Positions 38,446 through 49,314 of a stretch of DNA of 64,000 nucleotides are shown in pieces; position 1 is the stretch's first letter, and each line of letters opens with the position of its first letter. The DNA comes from Stereum hirsutum FP-91666 SS1 (taxonomy: Eukaryota > Basidiomycota > Agaricomycetes > Russulales > Stereaceae), in assembly GCF_000264905.1 (NCBI RefSeq), contig NW_006763135.1:1653179-1717178 (forward strand). Reading direction: 5' to 3'. Under the pieces are notes generated by a model. It made no database searches. It worked only from the letters and a program-made list of their open reading frames with translations, and was not told the origin of the DNA. A program made the position numbers and the translations under genes.

Positions 38446-39663
38446 CCGCTGCGTACTAGAACGTGTAGACGCTCGGAAGGCAATCTAGGCTCGCATATAC
38501 ATCTTGCCCCGACGTGCGTGTGCGCGGCAACACAGGGGATAAGAGGAAACGATGGAGATGATTCGCTGACGGGGGTGTCCGGAGTGCAGATCCAAAAGTC
38601 GGGACGGTTCGGAATGTGGCGCTGATTGTTCATCAGCCAGACGAGCAGTGCTTGCTTTCTCCACACCTTCGCGGCATGTCAACAGTCCAGAACTGGCTAG
38701 AATACAGAGGCCGTTAGAATGAACCGTTGGGCATAGCGATGAGATAACTTACGTATTGACCCAGGCCGGAGCATGGTGTCCCCCAAAGCGAGTTGACAAC
38801 GTTCACTCTGTATCACGACGCACGTCCTCGCACAGGCGTGCAGCCACCAGAACACGCTAAACTACTAAACAGGTGGTAGGGAGCATTCATAGAGGCTAGC
38901 GATATCATCCAGTACCCGCAAAGGCAACTCCGGAAGGCGCAACAGCCAGATCTCCTACATCTCGAGGCATGACAGGCCTTTGCAACGTACCGATAGCTCA
39001 GCACTTGCACCACTCCTTCGCTCATAAGTAGCCATCTAAGCGGGGGGAAAGAGTCCGGATCCATGATGAGAATTAACGGATAGTCAATTTCCAAGACACA
39101 GGTTATGATACTGGTAAGTTAGCTCGACGAAGACAAGAACTTGAAGCCGACTGGAGTTATTGTGATAGCTGTGGCAGTGTTTTGAGTGGCGCTGGTACAG
39201 CATAGTACGAGTAACATAGACAGCGATACTTCGATTATTGTTCGATGGAAACAATCAAGAAGGAGAGAGCGGCGCCACGCTGCTCGCAGAGCGCAAGAAC
39301 AACAGCTTTGCAGAGCCACGTGCTCGGTGTTCGCTCTCCCAGAACGGAATGCTTTCTCATGTTGACCAGACTCGTGCTTTCGCTTGCTTTCCATTGACGA
39401 ACCTGCAGCGCTTCCAACAAGTGCACAGAGTCATACCGTTCCTGGCCAATGCTATTGTAGTCTTCGTTGTATTTGTAGGCCGATAGCTTTCATTTCCTAA
39501 GATGCCGACCCTCAACCTCTCCATGATGCTTGCACACATCATCGACAAGGACGACCACCCTTGGCGGCCTAGCCCAATAATAAAGCACCGGATACCTCCA
39601 GAGTTTTGTCTTCCAGCAAACTTACCATCCACCAGTATGTCCTTACCTTACTCATGACTTCTC
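38446..39663. other. Intergenic, 1.2 kb without a recognisable gene
   Basis: This lies between the promoter of the Gal80-like gene and the start of the 343-aa protein gene. Short ORFs on both strands have no domain and no consistent splice structure. It may hold long regulatory sequence for two divergent genes. Confidence 0.4.
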
Positions 39664-41046
39664 ATGCCGACACGAGTTCAAGGATTTCTGCAGCGCGAAG
39701 CCGATAGCATTGCTCCGAAGTCACTATTGAAACAGTCACAACAAAGTCCTATACCACCAAGTCCTCACTTACTTGAAGATGCACTTTCAAGTTCCATTGT
39801 CGATGCATCTCCAATAAAGAGTCCATCATCACCTACTCTTTCCTCCATTAAGCAGGCAATGAGTCGTAAGGGGTCGACTAAGACTGTCCGGAAAGAGTGG
39901 AAGGAACCTGAGGTACGTCGAGCCACAGTATCTCGAAGCTTCTCTACTCACGCACTGTCTCCTATGTCGTGCGTAGTACTTTGAAGTTCTCAAAGCTATC
40001 GAGAAGAAGGATATAATGTATCTCATGGAGATACGAGACCGAGCATTTCATGTACGTCATTTTCACCTACCGAAACTAGTCACTTCTTCTGTCCAACTCA
40101 TCTCCGTCCTCAGCTGCTTGTACGCCCATCAGGAGGCGTACCTCCTCTCGTACACGCAATGCGAATAGGCAAGTCGCACAACGAGGTAGCAATAGTTCTC
40201 CTTGGTGCTTTCTCTCGGTTCGTCAACCACCTGTCAGATGAGGATTTCCAGACAAAAGCGACGAAGGATTTGCTGAAGAGTCTTCGTGAGTAACTTTTGC
40301 CTATCCCGCTTTCATTTACCACTTGTTGATAGCTGTCCGCAGGAATATCACTCAAACAAGCCATTGACTTTGGTCTATACGTCGAACAGAGTGACTTGAT
40401 AGCTTCTTTCATGCAGACGCTTATCATGAGCGAAGGAGACCAGTGGGTTGTCAATCAAGTGGCAGATGTTTCGCTTGCACTGCGGTCTGGAACAGCTGGA
40501 AAACCGGTATCTGTCGCGCAGAAGGCTGTGCGAAGGTTTGCAACTAAAGAACTTGGCAAAGCTAAATCTATTGCCGCACTGGAGGACTAGTAAGCACTAT
40601 GTTGTTCTCCACGTTTATTTCCCTTCTCACGCAATTGTAGTGTGGCGAATGCTACAGCAGATTTACTGATGATGGGTGTGTGGCAAATCGCACTCGACAC
40701 GATTGATGACGATGCATTACCGGTATGTGTCTGCCTCGCCTCAGAGGTGTCAGCTCATGACTCACGCACATCTAGTATTACTATTTTGCTCGCGATGATC
40801 GTGTTTATAAGGCGTTCATCGAGCGCTTGGACAGGCATAAGGGTGCTATACAACGTACGCTCAGCAGAAGAGCGAAGTGGCAAATCAGAGTGCTCAGAAC
40901 AGGTTTGGAGGGTCGGAATACGACATGGAGGGTGAGTAACGAAGTGTCCGTATGATCCTTGTATGACTGAACGTCTGATATTTCTATCCACTCAGAGCAA
41001 GGTCGAACTCCTGGCTGCAGAACTCGATGAAGGTGCAGGCGTATAA
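39664..41046 (+). CDS. Conserved-looking protein of unknown function (343 aa)
   Basis: Seven exons (39664-39912, 39977-40051, 40114-40285, 40343-40589, 40641-40722, 40776-40931, 40996-41046) keep phase throughout and give 343 aa. The N-terminal 80 residues are Ser/Pro-rich. From YFEVLKAIEKKDIMYLMEIRDRA onward the sequence is helical, with LVHAMRIGKSHNEVAIVLLG resembling an ankyrin-type helix pair. It continues ISLKQAIDFGLYVEQSDLIASF and VANATADLLMMGVWQIAL. The last 70 residues are basic (KGAIQRTLSRRAKWQIRVLR). The ankyrin-like segment suggests a scaffold role, but I cannot assign a family. There is no signal peptide or clear membrane helix. Confidence 0.75.
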
Positions 41047-41600
41047 TACCACCACGGTCACTATGTGGACCACATACTCCTCTCGATCAAGGCACTCAGC
41101 ACGTATCCCACTACCAGCTCTTCCTCCGTCGCTCCGCATTTATCCTCTCTCACTTGCATTATTTTCTGTGGCGGACCATCTTACTGTACTATTACTCACA
41201 CGGACAATGGTTATCATTATCTCGGAAAGACATGACTGAGCACAGAATTCCCTGACATCCCCTACCCTATTGTTCACGCTCGTATAAGGTGCTACCCGGG
41301 TGCAAACCCACAACCCGTGTTGTAGCGTATCATCGAGCGAATATTCAAACTCTCGTGTAGCTCTCTGAAAAGAGACTATCGACCTTCCTGACCTCCTTCC
41401 ATCATGCATCTGGCCTTTCATAGGCCGCTCTAATGTGATGGTGGCACTATTGATTGTTTTTATACTTTCCTTGGTCAGGAGACATTACGTTGTATATTAT
41501 TCCTACGTGTTGGCACTTATTGTTATGTTCGGTCCGTCGTTTTCAATAAAATATAATTTCCTCGTCCAGATCAGTGAATACATCTCCGAGTCGAGAGAAT
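41047..41600. other. Convergent 3' region
   Basis: This lies between the stop codons of the 343-aa protein gene (+) and the membrane protein gene (-). It includes AT-rich sequence near 41545-41560 with aataaa, a possible poly(A) signal for the + strand gene. No gene is seen. Confidence 0.4.
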
Positions 41601-42462
41601 CTAATTGAATGTGATCCGCAAACCCTTCAGATAGGTCCACATCCCGACCATAAACAAACTCAGAACCGCAGGGCCTAGTTCAAGCTGGACGATCGTGTAC
41701 ACCCAGATGGTGGCGAGTGGTGGGCTCTGGCAAGAACACGTTCAGTCAAGACCAGATTGTGAAATGCTTCTAAACGAGCCAACCTGTTCCATGTTCATCG
41801 TCCAGTTGCCTCGGTTCACTTGCCAGATCAGACGTCCACCACAAGCCAAGGAGAGCAAGAATAAGACGACCTGGGTACCTCGATTCTCCTTATGACGAGT
41901 GGCTAAGGAGTGCTATCAGCTCCATTTTCAGAGGGAGAACGAGAGGAATACGGACTATAGAAGATGAATATAGAAAGGACTGGTGAAAGAACTTGTCAGT
42001 GTGGCCCAACATGAAATATGCAGATCGACGTACTCGGGACTGCGCTCATCATCTTACCACCTATGACCCAATAGTCTGGTTGTTGTTTATACTGGAAGTT
42101 GATCATTCTATGCACAAGTATCAGTAAGGCATATCACATCCGGACAGGACATTCACCTACATGTTCATCAAAAGTAGCAGGAAGGAAAACGGTATGATGA
42201 GGGTAACTGCTCGAAACATCTCCTCCTCGAAGGGTGTAAGCGGACCATCCTCTTCAACAGCCACTTCCGGAGGAGATTTTGGAGGGATGACCCCGGTAGG
42301 ATGCAAGTCAGATACTTTGTTCAGAACACCACTTTCTTGAATCAGACGCCACTGTTCGTCCTCAGGGATCTCGACTAGTGGTTTCGCCGGTGTTGGTCGT
42401 TGCTTAGGGCTTGTCCCCAAGCTACTGCCAGTAGCTTTGGCGTTACTTTTACCTTTTGCCAT
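41601..42462 (-). CDS. Small multi-pass membrane protein of unknown function
   Basis: Exons 42161-42462, 42034-42107, 41784-41902 and 41601-41726 give 206 aa. A 95-residue hydrophilic Lys/Ser/Pro-rich N-terminus precedes three or four membrane segments: AVTLIIPFSFLLLLMNIM, VVLFLLSLACGGRLIW, and TIWVYTIVQLELGPAVLSLF with MVGMWTYL. Short loops (QYKQQPDYWVIGG; VNRGNW) lie between them. This layout fits an ER or other endomembrane protein with its N-terminus in the cytosol. I do not recognise the family. The gene is divergent from the tRNase Z gene; 214 bp separate the start codons. Confidence 0.75.
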
Positions 42463-42676
42463 AGATGTAAAGAGGAGCGAGGATTTTAAGTCGAGTGAGC
42501 AGTGAAAGTAGTGGGAGAGTTGCGGCAGCACTAGCGTCCGCTCAGCGCTGCCGACGTGGTAAGGTGGCGAGATAGTGGGCCACTCATTCGGTGTGGCCCG
42601 TCAATGCATCACTTTTCGCCACCCAGCGCCGGGGTCAAATTGTGCGTGCGCGACTCACGATGACTCTGGAAAGTCC

Positions 42677-44070
42677 ATGCTTTCTCGATGGTTTCCACAT
42701 TCCACTCGCGACATAAGGACTCATAACGTTCACTTGTATACCATCTTTGCAAACCAAGCGCCATCGTACACTCCCCGACGTTTCTTCCGCCAGAAAATGC
42801 TCACAGGCGTGAACATCACCTTCCTTGGAACAGCGTCCGCTCAGCCCTCTTCCACCAGGAATCACTCAGCTTTGGCTCTGCGATTAAGCGGAGATGTCTG
42901 GTTGTTCGACTGCGGAGAGGCAACCCAGCATCAGATACAGAGGAGCAAAGTAAAGATGGGCAGGATTCAGAAGGTATTCATCACGCATACTCATGGTACC
43001 GTCCTTTTCGCCAAGTCTCTTGCACATCCTCGCGCTCATCGGCTGATTTTCGATACAATTCTCAGGAGATCATATATTTGGTATCTTGCCTTTGCTAGCC
43101 AGTCGCTTAAATGGGTCGGGCGGGATGGTAGACGACACAGACGACGTTCGCCTCGAAACTCCATTACAAGCTCAAGAGGTTCGTTGACTCGTTCACCACT
43201 CAGCCATCCCTAATCATTGCATAGCCTCTCGAGATATACGGCCCGCTCGGTACTCGAGCCTATATTCGTAATGGCCTGACCTACACCTATACCAACCTTG
43301 GATCCCCCTATGTCGTTCACGAACTTCGCTTCCCCACCGATCCTCAAGAGGGCGACTTCACCCTTCTCCCTGTTCACGCTTGCGAGCTTCCCACTGGCCG
43401 TAATATCACACAATCTCCCGATGGCGCATGGCACGACATATTCAAGAACGACGAAGTCTCCGTCTCTGCTGCGCCTATCTTACATTCCGTGCCATGCGTG
43501 GGGTACGTAGTGAATGAGGCTCCGGTCCCGGGGAAGATGGACCCCAAGAAGTATATCCCGCACATTGAGCGCACGAAGTCGCCGAGGTCTATCCTTAGTA
43601 GGTTACAGCGAGGGGACACCGTTCAGCTGGTTGACGGGACGGTGTTGGAGGGACCTGCGAAACGACCTGGTCGGAAACTGGGCATTCTCGGCGACACTTA
43701 CGATCCGTCGCCCATCGCAGGCTTAGCGCAAGACTGTGACGTCCTCATACATGAATGTACGAACGCGTTCCTTCCTGGTCTGGACCCGAATACGAAGCAG
43801 GACGATACGTATGAGACGGTGGAGGAGAGGGCGAAATCCAGAGGACATTCGACGCCACAGATGGCTGGGGCGTTCGCGAGGAGGGTGGGTGCCAAGAGGC
43901 TGATTCTGAATCATTTTTCGGCGAGATATGCGGGGAACGATGATGTAGATGAGGAGGCGAGAACGATAATGGGGGCGATCAGAGCTTTGGCTGTAGAGCA
44001 GTACCAGGGAGATGTTGTCTGTGCACGAGATTTCATGAGCGTCGACGTAGAATACAATCAGAAAGCTTAA
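42677..44070 (+). CDS. Short-form tRNase Z (ELAC1-type ribonuclease Z)
   Basis: This endonuclease removes 3' trailers from tRNA precursors. Exons 42677-42995, 43066-43178 and 43225-44070 give 425 aa, or 385 aa from the inner ATG at 42797. The metallo-beta-lactamase core begins VNITFLGTASAQPS, with the zinc-binding HxHxDH motif as THTHGDHIFG split by the first intron. SPDGAWHDIF and GYVVNEAPVPGKMD are substrate-arm and exosite regions. LGDTYD, VLIHECTN and GHSTPQMAG and LILNHFSARY are further metal-ligand motifs. The 40 residues before the inner ATG are Arg-rich with a single acidic residue and could be a mitochondrial presequence, so dual targeting by alternative start is possible. Length fits the short (ELAC1) rather than long (ELAC2) class. 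Confidence 0.93.
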
Positions 44071-44192
44071 ATTACAGGCCGCCGTCGATGTGTCATCAGA
44101 GAATGCAATCATCCCACCGAGATTTCAGTATACAACGATGAAAGAAAAGAGAACCAAGAAGTTTGAAAACAGGACTTGTGCGACCATTCAGC

Positions 44193-45449
44193 TCAGATAT
44201 CATCGGGCAACTCTGACAGAGCGCTGCTCTCGTCACTGGCTTCTCCCTCTTCAAGTTCCTCCTCCCTGACCTTCTTCTGCTTCGCCTTCACCGGTTCCTC
44301 CGCGAGCTCACCCATCTCAATATCGTCGTCCGCGAGGGCTTTCGCATGGACCCTTCCACTCGAAAGAACAGATGCGGAAGATTGAGCTCTAAAAAGTGCT
44401 TGTACTGCGGGAGACCCGTGCCGGGATAGAATAATGGATTTTGCCCTGTTGAAGGCGGGATTATCCAGAGCACTAAGCGGGACATCGTCCGACGAAAGCT
44501 GGTCATCATCCTCCTCGCCCTCCTCCTTCTCCTCCTTCTCTTCCCCTTCCTCCTTGTCAAGGAAAGGATCGATCACAAGAGACGTAGATGCGGGTGTTGG
44601 CGATGGTGGTAGGCCAACGTCCGTCTCGCTTTGTGTAAGATCTAGGACAGGGGAGGTTTCTCGAGGCGTGTCGGTTTCCTTGCCCATGAGGCGAAGGGAG
44701 CCTAGGTCACCAATGATGGACATGAGGGCTGATTTTTGGGAATGTATGAGTCGCGTCTGGGTGTCATGTTCCGCACGGATGGCAGCCATGTCATTTTCGA
44801 GAAGAAGTATTGAGCTGAAAAAGGTGTGAATGAGTACGGAGAGAATTAGTTATTGGATGGGTGCGCACCGCCCGAGCTCCTGTCGACTAGGTAATGTGTT
44901 GATCTTCTCCGCCACCAGGTCATACTCTATCTTTTGTCTTCGTTCCATTTGAGCATGCTCAAGAGACGTCTTCAACTGCTCGATTTGGCCAACAAGAGAA
45001 CCTCTCTCATCCTCTATCATGAAACACGTGAAGACCAAAGTCATAACGGATTGTGCCACGCGGACGCACCTATTCGCTGTCGTTCTCGGTGGTACACGTC
45101 CACTTGCCTCGCCTCTGCCTCGCAGACCATAACCGCCTTCTTCAACTGCAAGCTGAACGATGCTAACTCGACAAGAAATGCTTCTCGTGCATCTTCTATG
45201 GTTATAGATGATGTTGACGCGAGAGGCACAATGGGAGTGTGTGCGACGGAGGAATAGGTGTGGAACTTTTTGATTACACGCTTCAGAGTGCGTTCGTCGT
45301 TGGTAATACGAGAGTGAATGATAGCATCTAGTGCTGTGCATAAGAACAACGCGAATAATGTGGTCGAGCGTCCTCGTACCTTCTTCCTCAGCAGTGACTG
45401 GGGTCGGCTGTGGCGCAGGTGTCTCTGCTTTTGTTGGAGTGCTGGTCAT
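44193..45449 (-). CDS. THO complex subunit 7-like protein
   Basis: This is a component of the THO complex that couples transcription to mRNA export in the nucleus. Exons 45380-45449, 45070-45333, 44869-45013 and 44193-44814 give 366 aa. ALDAIIHSRITNDERTLKRV is the conserved N-terminal motif of the THOC7/Mft1 family (Pfam THOC7). It is followed by IEDAREAFLVELASFSLQLK and a long coiled coil (HRERQRI..ERGSLVGQIEQLKTSLE...EYDLVAEKINTLPSRQEL). The C-terminal 150 residues are acidic, with runs of Glu, and are longer than in animal THOC7. The gene is divergent from vtc1. Confidence 0.87.
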
Positions 45450-45803
45450 TGTAGACAAAGTGCAGAAAGTCGAGCTGTTATGGAGCAAATATTGAGTACA
45501 TAGTGCGACAACAAAATCAAGAGTACCACCTACCAACTAATAGAATGCAGTGGATGGACGATGGATGGTAAGTCGGAATACTGGAGCGTGAAGAAATTGG
45601 CAATGGGCCATGGCATTGACCTTTCAGTTGCACGTGATCGCACGTTCGATGGTCTCTGGACCCCGAGGGATGGCTCGGAGGATCCGCGGCGACCGCGAAC
45701 GTTTATTGAAAAGAGTGTTTTTCAGAGCTCCTGACCGTCCTTCTTTTGCGCTCACCACCACCTCCTCCTTCGTCTAAACCCGACCTTTCCCTCCCCACCC
45801 AAC
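45450..45803. promoter_or_regulatory. Divergent promoter of the THOC7-like gene and vtc1, with PHO-type sites
   Basis: CACGTG at 45631-45636 and CACGTT at 45641-45646 lie 10 bp apart, about 160-175 bp before the vtc1 ATG. In yeasts these are the high- and low-affinity binding sites of Pho4, which induces VTC genes under phosphate starvation. Whether Pho4 acts here is inference. Confidence 0.45.
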
Positions 45804-46466
45804 ATGTCTACCCAACCTCTTCTCCAACGCACGGCTCAGAAACGAATTGCACTCCCCGTCAGGGTCGAGCCGAAGGTATCATTTGCAAACGAGCGCACCT
45901 TCTTATCGTGGTTGCACTTCACCGTCATTCTCGGCGGGTTATCCGTCGGTCTTCTCAATTTTGGTGACAAAGTACGTCCTTTATATCTTTGGCTCTGGCC
46001 GGCCGACACGTACCTTGATTTCCATCATGTTCTTTCATGCTGATATACGGCCTTTCAGGTTGGGAAAATCAGCGCCGCTTTGTTCTCGATTGTCGGTTAG
46101 TGTTTCTCTAGACATGTAGTCCAATATCTGAATCTGCAGAAACCATCATATACCCCACGTCGATGCTCATCGTCCCGATATAGCTGTCATGATCATGGTC
46201 TACGCTCTGTATACGTTCCACTGGCGCGCCAACTCCATCCGCAAAGGAGGTAGAGGGCCGTACGATGACCGTCTTGGACCTGTGAGTCGCCTTTCTGTCT
46301 CACAAAGAAGCATCCGTGTTAACCCTAGTTGTTGTAGACGCTTCTCTGTATTGCACTGCTTGGTACGTCTGTTTGTCACTTCAGAGCATCAAAGGTGGCT
46401 GACGCTGATTTTGTTGTCCCTTCAGTCTCTGTTATCGTCAACTTCATTCTCCGGTTTTTGGAATAA
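45804..46466 (+). CDS. vtc1: Vacuolar transporter chaperone subunit Vtc1
   Basis: This is the small membrane subunit of the polyphosphate polymerase complex at the vacuole. Exons 45804-45971, 46059-46095, 46184-46281, 46338-46362 and 46426-46466 give 122 aa (the yeast protein has 129). [20 protein letters not shown] is the VTC/DUF202 signature just before the first helix ([15 protein letters not shown]). Helix 2 follows ([20 protein letters not shown]), then the [19 protein letters not shown] loop and helix 3 ([17 protein letters not shown]). Loop lysine and arginine residues line the polyphosphate channel in the family. Exon 4 is only 25 nt. Confidence 0.95.
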
Positions 46467-47158
46467 TTCGTAACCTACGCTGCCGAGTTCGTACCCCCGC
46501 CCACATGCTCACACCTCTACTCCCTTCCTTTCACACCCATACACCTGTACGCCTTCCCAACGGACTATTCCCTTTCAATGTATGATAAACTGGGTCCACG
46601 GACAGGATGAAAAAGTCCAACTCGCTCTAAAGCATGGATAACAAGCTTCCAAGCTATCTACCTCACTCTCTTCTTGGTGGCTGCCTTCCAGGCTGGTTTA
46701 TCTTGGCGATTCAATTGATCATTATAGACGGATTTCGTTACCTCATTGCGATCAATCTCAAGGGCACTCGTGATTACATATCGCTCCTCCTGATCCATGA
46801 ACGCTGTTCTTGTGGCTGTAGGTGTACGAGAACTTTGCGTCGGCTCAGGTTTCTAGAGCTCGAAGCTTTGTCAGATGGAGGACCTCCATGGGAACCAATC
46901 AGTTCACATTTACTGCTTCGAGGCGACGAGCCGTAATGTGGCGCAGAGCGTCCCATTCATTATTGCTGGGCCTCCCGCAAGATTTTCATCAGACGTACGG
47001 AACGAAAGCTCAGTGATCGTCTTGTGCCTCCAAGGCAAAGGATGCCAAAGTCTCAGACATGTGTATTGAACTGGTGCGTATACATTGACAAATCGTTTAT
47101 ACAATGTTCAGCCGAATATGGGCCGCTTGTCGTACGTTACCCGTGCTTCTCTGCTCAC
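46467..47158. other. Convergent region without a supported gene
   Basis: This lies between the stops of vtc1 (+) and the O-methyltransferase gene (-). + strand ORFs of about 65-100 codons (46634-46936, 46822-47016) overlap in different frames and show no domain. Confidence 0.4.
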
Positions 47159-48136
47159 TCAGAGCTTCAGAGCATATAGGAAACCGTCGTACCCTTTTTG
47201 ACCCGCCGTCCCCACCGTCGTCGCCTCCACCTCCTTGTCCTCCTTCAAATACGCGAGCAACTTCCTGACTCCCAAGTTTGGTTCCTCCACGTTCGTTGGG
47301 ATACTGACGGTGCCGTTACGAACGACATTGTCGACGATCTATGTAAGACCGACACGAAACATGCATCGACATCAAAGGCAATCGACTAATCAGCACGACA
47401 AGTCTCTTGTGATGTTGGCTCGATGATGATGAAGGAAGAGGAATTACTAACGATGATGCCTCCCTTCCTGACCATTCGCTTCGCCTCGATGAAGTAGTAG
47501 ACGTTGTTGACCTTGTCGGCGTCGATGAACGCCATGTCGAAGGGCTCGTCGGGCTGCAGAGCCGGAAGGGTGTCTCTGGCGGGTCCGACTAAGATCTTGA
47601 CCTTGGAGTCAACGCCGGCGAGTTTCAGGTTCTCTTCAGCGACCTAGATAGCAGGTGAACGAAGGTATGTGGTCAGTATATCATGCCTGTTCGATGAGGT
47701 GCGCAGGTCGTGGAAAACATCCTACCTTGGCGTGCTTGGGCTCCAGCTCGCAAGTGACGACTTGGCCGTCTTCGGGCACCGCTCTCGCGAAACAAGTCGC
47801 AGAAAACCTGTAATTTGGGATACAACGACCGCCACATCGTCAGTCTCAGAGTCATGCTCGAATAGTGCGGCGAGTATCTAGAGGGGCGAAAGAGACGAAC
47901 CCGCCGAGCGTCCCGACCTCCAGAACGCGTTTCGCATTGATCGTCCTCGCGAGGAGGTGCAAAAACTTGCCATGGGACCTGCTGACCTCGATATCGAGCA
48001 AGCCAGACGCGGCACTGTTCTTCATCGCGGCCTCGACGGCTTCGTCGCGAGGGATCAAGAAGGAGTTGTGGTATTCGTCGGAGCGGCACCAGTCCGCATA
48101 GGTGGTGGCGGGGAGGTCTCCAAAGCCCACGGACAT
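47159..48136 (-). CDS. SAM-dependent O-methyltransferase (CCoAOMT/COMT type)
   Basis: Exons 47901-48136, 47726-47807, 47452-47643 and 47159-47338 give 229 aa, the family length. Motif I is KRVLEVGTLGGFSATCFARA. Motif II (VVTCELEPKHAK) holds the acidic residue that binds the SAM ribose. Metal-binding residues appear in FDMAFIDADKVNNVYYF and GGIIIVDNVVRNGTV. The C-terminus GQKGYDGFLYALKL is typical. This is a cation-dependent class I enzyme that methylates catechols or similar phenolics; the substrate is unknown. A TATA box lies 103 bp upstream. Intron lengths (about 85-115 nt) are longer than in neighbouring genes. Confidence 0.92.
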
Positions 48137-48238
48137 GTTGAGAATGTGTTTGAAGCGTTAGTTGGTAGGTTAAAGGTGGATTGAAAGAGAAGATATGAGT
48201 CGCTGTGGTGCTGGATGATATTGGGGAGGTTAGATGTC

Positions 48239-48246
48239 TTTTTATA
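48239..48246 (-). promoter_or_regulatory. TATA box of the O-methyltransferase gene
   Basis: TATAAAAA on the minus strand, 103 bp before the ATG at 48136. Confidence 0.55.
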
Positions 48247-48450
48247 CCAGATAAATGGTAGGCGCTTCTCAAAATGGTTTCTCCACCATGATCAAACAAT
48301 CGAATTCTTTGGGAGTCATCACAGCGGCGCCGTGTACGACGTGTACTGCCGGCTGAGTCGTAGGTGTCGACTTTGTGAGGTGACTTGAAAGGTCCTCATC
48401 CGATCCAACGGTAATGAAAGTAAAGTGGCGCTCAGTAGTGATTCGAAGCC

Positions 48451-49087
48451 CCACTACAAAACCTTGTAGGTGGCCATTACAGTTACGCGGCCTCCGGCTG
48501 TAATGATCGAAGCACGATAAGTAATGACTCTAGCCCCGAGATGTAGTGCACTATCAAACTTTGCTAGTGCACCTTGTGAACGGAGTTGAAGGGTGTCAAC
48601 GCCTCAGCGTAAGGATCTAAAGCGCAGCATGGAACGAGGGGCTTCTACGGTTTGTAGACCGTACAGAAGAGCTAGAAGTCGGACACTAGCAAGTCCCGAG
48701 CGTTTGTACGCAAAGCTACGTGCAATGTTGTAGTAGACGTCAAGGGTCCAATAGAACCCTACAAATGCACCCTATAAAGAAATGAAGCTGGTCAATGACT
48801 GAGTTCAACCCACTAGTACTAGTCCGCAGCTTCAGAGTCTGCCGAGCGATAGTAAGGTCGAGTCATTAGAAGTGATTGCAGCGGTACACGACCTTTCAAA
48901 GCGGGACTACTAGGAGTAAGAGCAGAGTGATAAGCACAGTTAGAAACGGAGAACTAGTGGAGCTACACTTGGAGAATAGAACGGGAACGTAAGGATCTAC
49001 GTTCCGCCCGAAGCCAGGCTACAATGAGGTTGGTGTGGCGTAGTGGCGCTTCTACAACTACCCAAGGGCTAGCTACGCCACACCTCA
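48451..49087. repeat. Hairpin-rich non-coding tract
   Basis: Several inverted repeats follow each other: ccactacaa/ttgtaggtgg (48451-48473), cattacag/ctgtaatg (48475-48482 with 48498-48505), cttctacggt/accgtacagaag (about 48639-48666), the palindrome actagtactagt (48812-48823), and a longer pair 49025-49043 with 49073-49087 (tgaggttggtgtggcgtag against ctacgccacacctca). No ORF over about 60 codons with any domain is present. It could be a decayed fold-back transposon or a structured RNA. Confidence 0.5.
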
Positions 49088-49314
49088 ATTGCAAGGCTTC
49101 TCTGAATTTCACCAAAGCAGACTCCTCGAGAACAGAACACTGGCGTACGTCAAGCCAGTATGATAATCAGGATTTGAAGAGGAGACACTCGGTTCATCTG
49201 TGTCAAGCCATCTAGAGTAGATGAGCAAATATTTCTCGGTGAATAATCGATCTCGAAGACAGCTGCACTTTTCACAGATCCATGTAATACTGCACCTCCA
49301 TAGTCCACATACGC
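49088..49314. other. 3' flank of the aldo/keto reductase gene
   Basis: With the hairpin tract this completes a gene-free stretch from 48247 to 49314. Nothing else is recognised. Confidence 0.35.

Noticed and set aside
41270..41340. tRNA-like sequence (gggttgtgggtttgcaccc on the minus strand)
   Set aside because: The T-loop consensus ggttcga is missing and no acceptor or anticodon stem closes around it.
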